From: Aphis gossypii | Taxonomy: Eukaryota; Arthropoda; Insecta; Hemiptera; Aphididae | Direction: 5' to 3' | Assembly (NCBI RefSeq): GCF_020184175.1 | Contig: NW_026083147.1 | Span: 1 to 64,000 of the forward strand | DNA: 64,000 nt | Shown here: piece after piece, positions 58,659 to 64,000 of the stretch | Layout of the letters: each line of letters starts with the position of its first letter | How positions within the stretch are numbered: the stretch's first letter is position 1 | Made by a program: the position numbers and the translations under genes | The notes under the pieces: generated by a model | What the model saw: the letters and a program-made list of their open reading frames with translations, nothing else | Told to the model about the DNA's origin: nothing | Database searches by the model: none

Positions 58659-59580
58659 TTACAATCTTTTTAGAATGATAACATATACACCCTTGCTGTT
58701 GTTTGGCCATCTTTTTTCTGCAACTGTTGTGTCATTAGCGCAAACCCAATTGGAAGTTCCTTGTCTCAGGTATGCAATGTAATGGCCAGAGCTCGTGTTT
58801 TCTCCCATATGTAATATTGCAGCTTGAGTTTTGTATTGTGCTCCAGCAATTTCCAAAATAGAGGTGGGTACGCCACTAAGTTTTAGATCTGTTATCTTTT
58901 TGGGAACAAATTGACCATTTACAAATGTTGGAATAAATAGTTTTAGTTGAATTACTATATACTCATTTGCCTCTATTATCTGATGTTTATCTTCAGAACC
59001 TCCGATGTTATTACAATTATTGCATTTGTAGTCGTTTAACATATACACATATACATATATTTTTTTTAGAAAAATTGTTTTATCATTAGTTAACATTTTA
59101 ATGATGAGATATATTTCTCATTATATCTAAAACAAAAAATGCAGAATATGTTACGAGTACAGGTACGACGTCAATGCTAGCAGGGAATGGGTTACTTTCT
59201 AAATAAACTCCTTTTGTTAAAAACCGTTTACATAATATACATTGTGTATAATAACAATAATCTTTAAACGCTTCTATATCTTTAAATCGAACAAACTGGT
59301 ATATAGAATTGTAAATTTGAACACCGCCAGATCTTTCATCATGATAACATGCACTGCTACACCACTTTTGGGTTCCTACATTTTGTATACACAGTTCAAC
59401 TAATGTATAATTTCGAAGTGGATCGGTTAAAATATTTAGTACATGATCCTTTACCATAAATGGGTAATAATCTCCTACATATCTAAAGGTGATTTCTGGG
59501 TTAGTACGATAATATTCTAAAGATTCTAGAACATTGTTGATTTTTCTATTCCGTGTATTGTTTGAAACGATTGAAATCAT
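58659..59580 (-). pseudogene. Ubiquitin-specific-protease-like gene (C-terminal half), one break
   Basis: ORF 59580-59098 (KINNVLESLEYYRTNPEITF, CSSACYHDERSGG, CYYTQCILCKRFL, NPFPASIDVVPVL) is followed with a frame change by ORF 59096-58659: YKCNNCNNIGG, EANEYIVIQLKLFIP, TSSGHYIAYLRQG, WVCANDTTVAEKRWP. The GHY box carries the catalytic His and the ND of CANDTTV the third residue of a USP (peptidase C19) fold. The Cys box expected near the N-terminus is not seen, so the visible part is incomplete or upstream exons are lost. USPs cut ubiquitin from proteins. Host-gene copy versus transposon cargo cannot be decided. Confidence 0.6.
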
Positions 59581-60125
59581 ACTGTAATTTATATTTTAAA
59601 AACAATTTTTAATTGAATATTGTACACGTATACAATGATAATGTGCATGTATTCGTTTGAATCGTTCTATATGTAACGTCTGTTATCTGCCTATATTCTT
59701 TTTCTTTTTTTTTTTTTATAAAAATAATATCTATACTAATAACATATACTTACATTGATATTTTGTGAAGTTGAAATATTTAAAAAAAAACGAACTCTTT
59801 CCGTGTGTGTTTGTGTTGAGCGTCGTGATGTGGTATGATATATTATAAGTTTGTGAGACCGTTGTTCAATGTTTACGATAAAACTGTTGATGTTTTTATA
59901 TAAGTAAAAAAATTAAATTAGATTTATAACTTTTTATATTTTATGTTTAATGATATATGCTTACAATGTTCTTTGAGAAGTTGAAATATTTTTTTTATTT
60001 TTACAAGTAATATACAATCTGTATCATTAATACAATAAGAATATATGTTAAGAGTAATATGACAGGAAAAATAATATGATGAAAGGAGCCACCCATTGAT
60101 GACACTTTCTGTGATTCTTGATTAT
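59581..60125. other. AT-rich spacer, no gene
   Basis: Nothing recognised. Confidence 0.6.
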
Positions 60126-60129
60126 TTAC

Positions 60130-61946
60130 CTTTTTTTTTTATTTTATTACTATAACAAATCACGACACCACTTGCGCTTTAGGCGCCTTGGGGGATTACC
60201 TGGTATAGTGGCGAAGGCCAATTTTTTGATGAGTTGATTCGGATGAGCGCTTAGGTGGTTGTAGAATCTTTTATAGAAACATTTGGATTACTCTGCTATT
60301 GTTTTTAGTTTTAGGTCTGAATGAAGGGAAAAATTGGAGACGTAGGGAGGTGAATTTGTTAGTTTCCTTAGGGCGATGTTTTGGAATGCTTGAATTTTGT
60401 TGACGTTTGTTTTTTTTTGCACTACCCCATAACTGCAGACCGTACGTCCACATTGGTTTGAGTAGACTTTAATATAATATAAGAAGTTTAGTGGACTTGG
60501 AGATATATTTATTATTGCATAATACCGTTTTTAACATGCGTAGGCGATTATTTAGAGCCAGTCTTTTGGTTCTTATATGGTGGGCCCAAGTAAGTCTTTG
60601 ATCTAGTGTTAGACCAAGGTATTTTACAGTAGGAGAGGTAGGAATGGGTGTACCATATAGAGAAACATTTGGACACGGAGCCTGTCTGAGGGTGAAGGTG
60701 GTGTGAGTAGATTTACTTTGATTAACTTTTAAACGCCATATGGTAAACCAGTTTTCCATGTAGGCAAGATGATTTTGTAGGTTTGAAGAGGCAATGAGGG
60801 GATCGTTGTTGATAGAAATTATCGCTTTGTCATCTGCATAGTCGGCAACTGACGTAAAAGGAGTGGTTGGTTGGTCTGAAGCATAAATGTTATAAAGGAT
60901 AGGGGATAATATGCCACCTTGTGAAACACCAGCGTTTATAACTGCTATATCGGAGAAAGCAGAACCGTAGCGAATTTGAAAATGACGTTCTATAAGGTAC
61001 GATTTTATAATTAGATAGTAAGCAGGTGGAAGGAATATTTTGAGCTTATACAGTAGGCCATCATGCCAGACCCTGTCAAATGCTTGAGAGAAGTCTAAAA
61101 ACACACACGTACAATATATTTTTTGTTCCAGTGCATAGGAAATAGAGTCAACTAATCTGTGTACTTGGTGAATAGTCGAATGAGAAGCACGAAATCCGAA
61201 TTGGGTATCAGGTAGTACATTATTTTCCATAATACTGGGTAGTATACGTTTAAGAATTAACCTTTCTAGTATTTTAGTAAAGAATGGTAAGAGACTAATT
61301 GGACGATAGGATGATGGAAGATCAGGAGGTTTATTTGGTTTAGGGATTAATATTATAGTTGAAAATTTCCAGAGTAGTGGAAAATACGAAAGTCTAAGAA
61401 TTGCATTGTATATGTGTGAGATGTGGACGATGGCTCTTTTTGGGAGACTTCTAGCTACTTCAGCAGTTATAAGATCGAAGCCAGGTGATTTATTCAGAGA
61501 GCTTTTTTGAATGGTATATTTAATATCGTTTGGAGTGAATGGTTTGACTGGTAAAGAGACGGGAAGTGGAGAATTAAGAAACTCATCGACCGTATTCAAA
61601 TGCGCAACATCACTTATATTAGAGTGTGGCTGGAATTTGTTAAATAGATGAAGTTTAAAAAGATCAGCCTTTTCAGTGTCCCAGCACGCTAAACTGCCAT
61701 CAGATTTTTTGATTGGGAGGTTTGGTGCTTTATAACGTAGTATCTGTTTTGTTGTTTTCCAAAGAGTACCTTCCTTTGGAGAAAGATTAGATAGATGGTT
61801 TTGCAAGGTTGTAGATTTAAATTTGACAAGAATTTTTTCAGGGAATTGGATAAATGGTTATAATTTTGATGGTGGGAAGGAAGATGAGTGCGATGATAGA
61901 GGGCTCTAGCTCTTCGCTTTTCAGAAATTTTTATACGTATATACAT
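60130..61946 (-). mobile_element. Jockey-like LINE, 5'-truncated
   Basis: The minus strand begins near 61946 in the pre-RT region, carries the reverse transcriptase, a C-terminal tail, and ends in an A-rich tract (about 60155-60130, AATAAAATAAAAAAAAAA) typical of target-primed insertion. The endonuclease domain and 5' end are missing. Confidence 0.8.
60280..61946 (-). pseudogene. Reverse transcriptase of a jockey-clade LINE
   Basis: The main frame, 61806-60469, holds RT blocks in order: NKSPGFDLITAEVARSLP, TIILIPKPNKPPDLPSSYRP, TQFGFRASHSTIHQVHRLVD, CVFLDFSQAFDRVWHDGLLY, GVSQGGILSPILYNIYASD and VADYADDKAIIS, the YADD active site being intact. KYLGLTLDQRLTW and RLRMLKTVLCN follow, the jockey C-terminal region. 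The upstream frame (61946 to about 61800) holds ISEKRRARALYHRTHLPS and needs a shift to join; after 60469 the frame shifts again to MWTYGLQLWGSAKKN. It copies element RNA at the target nick; this copy lacks its endonuclease and has at least two breaks. Confidence 0.9.
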
Positions 61947-62013
61947 TGATTAAATATACATAGATAGTCTAAGTGATAGGAAAAATGGTTAAATGCTAAA
62001 TTAGGTGGAAAAA

Positions 62014-62569
62014 TGTGGCGGACCTAGGTGTTGGCCGGGGGGCCGGTTCGCACAGCGGTGAAAAACACGTGGGGAAACACAAAAAAAAACAAGCACTGCG
62101 TTTGGTTATAGTCGCGTGTGATCGCCGTATATTTAAATCAAACAAAGTGCAAAAGATTAATAAAAAAAAACAAATGTCTGAACAGAAAAACTCAGGGAGT
62201 TAACGTTAAACAAACAAGTGCAAATGATTAATTGCAACAAAAAAATGTCTCACCGTAGGTGGGACTGGATAAGAAAACTCGGAGAGTTAATCGTTTAAAA
62301 ACAAAACAAAATGAAGAAACGAGGATTGTTCGGTTCTGACGATAGTATAACGGTGTGGGGTTTTCGGTCCGCGGTGAAAATGTCCGTCGGGACGGTCGGA
62401 AGACTAGCGGCGGAAACGGTCCGCGGTACCGGCGGTTGACAATTCCAGACGCGCTTATCGCGCGTCGGTGTCGGCCGTCGTCGATTGGCAGTTGGACAGA
62501 CAGGTGACGGCGCGGGTTTCCGCGCAAAGGTCGTTTGTATTCAAACGACTATTACGCGGGACCGCGTCA
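62014..62569 (-). repeat. 3' LTR of a GC-rich Ty3/gypsy-like element
   Basis: On the minus strand it begins TGACGCGGTCCCGCGTAATA directly after a G-run purine tract and ends CACCTAGGTCCGCCACA. It is about 556 bp, GC-rich at its start against AT-rich host DNA. The other LTR is outside the window, so the boundaries are provisional. Confidence 0.6.
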
Positions 62570-62570
62570 T

Positions 62571-62583
62571 ACTCCCCCCCCAA
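62571..62583 (-). promoter_or_regulatory. Polypurine tract
   Basis: Minus strand GGGGGGGGAGT immediately before the LTR start TGACGCGG. Primer site for plus-strand synthesis. Confidence 0.6.
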
Positions 62584-62589
62584 ACCGCC

Positions 62590-62790
62590 AACGGCGGCGA
62601 AGTTCCTGCCGGTACCGGCGGTGTGCCGATGAGTGGTGAAGTGTGGGCACCTTATCCACGGGCATGTTTTCCGGCTGGTTATAGCGGACATGTCCCGGCG
62701 GTGCCTAGGGTGCGGTCGCCGGTTGCAGGCACTTGTCCGGGGTTTCGGCACGTGTCTCCGGCTGGTGATAGCGGACGTGCCCCGGAGTGC
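62590..62790 (-). repeat. Direct repeats in the post-pol region
   Basis: Two related blocks of about 70 bp, each with GTCCGCTAT-A-ACCAGCCGGA followed by ACATGCC or ACACGTGCC, lie between the ORF stop and the PPT. Confidence 0.6.
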
Positions 62791-63309
62791 CTACTCCCGT
62801 CGAGGTGACGCCGGGAGACTATGGAACGTGTTATCGAACACCGTCTCCATAATATCATCCTCGTCGGCAAGGTGCGCGTCCGGTCCTCCCAACAATTCCG
62901 CCTCCTCCTCCGCTGATATTTCCATATCAACGGTTTGCGGAGGGGCGGCTGCTGGTTGTTCCGTAGCCCCGGTTGTTCCGGTAGGTATTACTACCTCCGG
63001 TACCGAGGTTACGGCGGGGGCCGGTGGCGCGGTTCCTTGCTGCGGCGCTACCCTTGTCGGGGTGGTGGTTGGAGGGGCTGTGGAGGCCGGTTTTTCCAGG
63101 CGGTATTGCTGGGAACCTGGTTGTCGGGCCCGGTAGTCCCGCATACGTTGTAAGTTCCGGCGTTGACGGGCGTTCAGCGGAGCCGGCAAAGTTGTGGGCG
63201 TTGTGGTGGCAGCATTTGGCGTCCGTGTGTGCGGTGACGGCAGATGACTTGCGGTGAGCAGTGTTGGCCTGGTGGTGTTTGGCCTTGGGCCCGGCGCTGG
63301 TGGCTGCAT
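62791..63309 (-). CDS. Post-pol ORF, C-terminal part (Pro/Thr-rich, acidic end)
   Basis: 172 codons in the same frame as the ORF upstream, separated only by the TAG at 63312-63310. The N-terminal third is Pro/Thr/Ala-rich with a basic patch (LNARQRRNLQRMRDYRARQP); the end is acidic (MEISAEEEAELLGG, DEDDIMETVFDN). There is no zinc knuckle, protease or membrane segment. It lies after the integrase end and before the PPT, where env or an accessory gene would be. Function unknown. Confidence 0.55.
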   Translation of the reverse strand: MQPPAPGPRPNTTRPTLLTASHLPSPHTRTPNAATTTPTTLPAPLNARQRRNLQRMRDYRARQPGSQQYRLEKPASTAPPTTTPTRVAPQQGTAPPAPAVTSVPEVVIPTGTTGATEQPAAAPPQTVDMEISAEEEAELLGGPDAHLADEDDIMETVFDNTFHSLPASPRRE

Positions 63310-63669
63310 CTACTGTATGTTCAGCCGCGACATGACTGTCGGACGGGTTTGGCGGTCGGCTCGTGCCGTGGCCGCCGGTCGAGGCGCCTGCCTGGGGCTG
63401 CGCGACCTGTTCAGGCGAATCGCCGCCGTGGGATCGCCGCTCGTTGCCCTACGGAAGACGGCCGTGCGGTCCTCCCAGCCGCGTGTGTACGCCGCCCACA
63501 ACACCGGATCGCGCTGAAGCTGCTCCGTCGGCATCCGCATCACCCGCGCTGCCGTGGTGGTGTTGGTGGCCTCCTGCAAGCTCGCCACCCTCAGCAGTTC
63601 CTGACTTCGTTCCAACAGCTCCGCCGCCTGCTGGATATTGGTCGCCGTGGTTGCCGTGTTCTGCTGCAT
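63310..63669 (-). CDS. Post-pol ORF, N-terminal part (capsid/coiled-coil-like)
   Basis: 119 codons starting MQQNTATTATNIQQAAELLE, a helical Gln/Ala/Leu-rich segment (LLERSQELLRVASLQEA) followed by MRMPTEQLQRDPVLWAAYTR and a basic Pro/Arg tail, ending in TAG with the ATG of the next ORF directly after (LNIQ, stop, MQPPAP). The two may be one 293-codon protein read through or broken by a nonsense change. Helical content with a basic tail recalls small Gag-like or structural proteins; not recognised. Confidence 0.55.
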   Translation of the reverse strand: MQQNTATTATNIQQAAELLERSQELLRVASLQEATNTTTAARVMRMPTEQLQRDPVLWAAYTRGWEDRTAVFRRATSGDPTAAIRLNRSRSPRQAPRPAATARADRQTRPTVMSRLNIQ

Positions 63670-63790
63670 TATGTCGACTGAAATTCATTTAATTTAGTTT
63701 TGGGTTTGTTGGGGTGGGGGGCGGGGTGGGGTGTGGTTTTGTTGCGGTCGTCGCCCGTTTGAGACAGGACACGTGGATTTTGCGTGCGGG

Positions 63791-64000
63791 TTACTGGTCC
63801 GTAAGGAACACGCCTTTACCCACACGTTTGTACAATTTTACCGGTCCCCACCATTTCGGTGCGAATCCGGCATGAAATTTTTTGTGCGCGCTCGACAGGT
63901 GGTGCGCTCTATAGTACACCGTGTCACCTGTTTTGTATTTCGTGTCCGTCTGGTCCCCCATTGCAGGCGGTGCGTCCAGTACGGCGCTCTCACGTGTCGC
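63791..64000 (-). CDS. Integrase C-terminal domain of Ty3/gypsy Pol, partial
   Basis: Open from the window edge to the TAA at 63793-63791. TGDTVYYRAHHLSSAHKKFH, then AGFAPKWWGPVKLYKR, is the SH3-like C-terminal domain found at the end of gypsy-type integrases (GDxVYxRxHxLS...KxxAxFxPKWxGP). It contributes DNA contacts in strand transfer. The catalytic core, RNase H and RT should lie beyond 64000. It ends 122 bp before the post-pol ORF start. Confidence 0.8.
   Translation of the reverse strand, partial: ATRESAVLDAPPAMGDQTDTKYKTGDTVYYRAHHLSSAHKKFHAGFAPKWWGPVKLYKRVGKGVFLTDQ

Noticed and set aside
62485..63692. Plus-strand ORFs in the GC-rich block
   Set aside because: Their open frames follow from GC-rich composition opposite the minus-strand post-pol ORF; no recognisable motifs.

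Overview
The window looks like nuclear DNA of an aphid or a close sap-feeding hemipteran relative. It is very AT-rich, has many A/T microsatellites, intron-containing coding pieces with clean GT/AG sites, and mobile-element families (THAP/P-element, Harbinger with MADF partner, TTF-type hAT, pogo, Helitron, DD82E mariner, DUF7869-like proteins) that I associate from general knowledge with aphid genomes. I see no bacterial operons, rRNA or CRISPR. No single-copy host gene is certain: nearly everything recognisable is transposon, retroelement or virus-like, most of it broken.

Layout. 0-5 kb: 3' end of an LTR retroelement, a small spliced CCHC zinc-knuckle gene, a tRNA-derived SINE and a repeat unit. 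6.4-10.5 kb: a repeat split by a 3.3-kb terminal-inverted-repeat element carrying a DUF7869-like putative transposase. 10.9-16.4 kb: a Helitron helicase remnant, a two-exon THAP gene, an orphan transposase-like pseudogene and a short Helitron with both ends visible. 16.6-20.3 kb: repeats and a second SINE. 20.3-28.0 kb: a spliced P-element (THAP9-like) gene. One intron holds a MITE and a second MITE-like copy invaded by a 5.4-kb Harbinger element (TTA duplication), which itself carries a LINE fragment. 28-34 kb: a hAT MITE with 8-bp duplication, a deleted TTF-type hAT and a pogo transposase with a lost catalytic Asp. 35-39.4 kb: a long dispersed repeat and a second THAP/P-element gene.

39.6-46.5 kb holds a baculovirus-F/errantivirus-like envelope remnant, a DEDDh exonuclease remnant, an intact DD82E (Sailor-like) mariner, two small unknown ORFs, a strong TATA promoter and a second DUF7869-like remnant. 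48.2-52.6 kb is a long broken gene with a PIN/FEN-like nuclease region and a C-terminal CXC cysteine cluster. 54-60 kb has a MULE-like transposase remnant and a ubiquitin-protease-like remnant. 60.1-61.95 kb is a jockey-type LINE. 62-64 kb is a GC-rich Ty3/gypsy-like element on the minus strand with LTR, polypurine tract, an unusual post-pol reading frame and the integrase C-terminus at the window edge.

The best candidates for undescribed biology are the TIR-bounded DUF7869 element, the orphan HWDGK/FDTTASNTG transposase-like family, the PIN+CXC family, and the envelope/exonuclease/small-ORF cluster.
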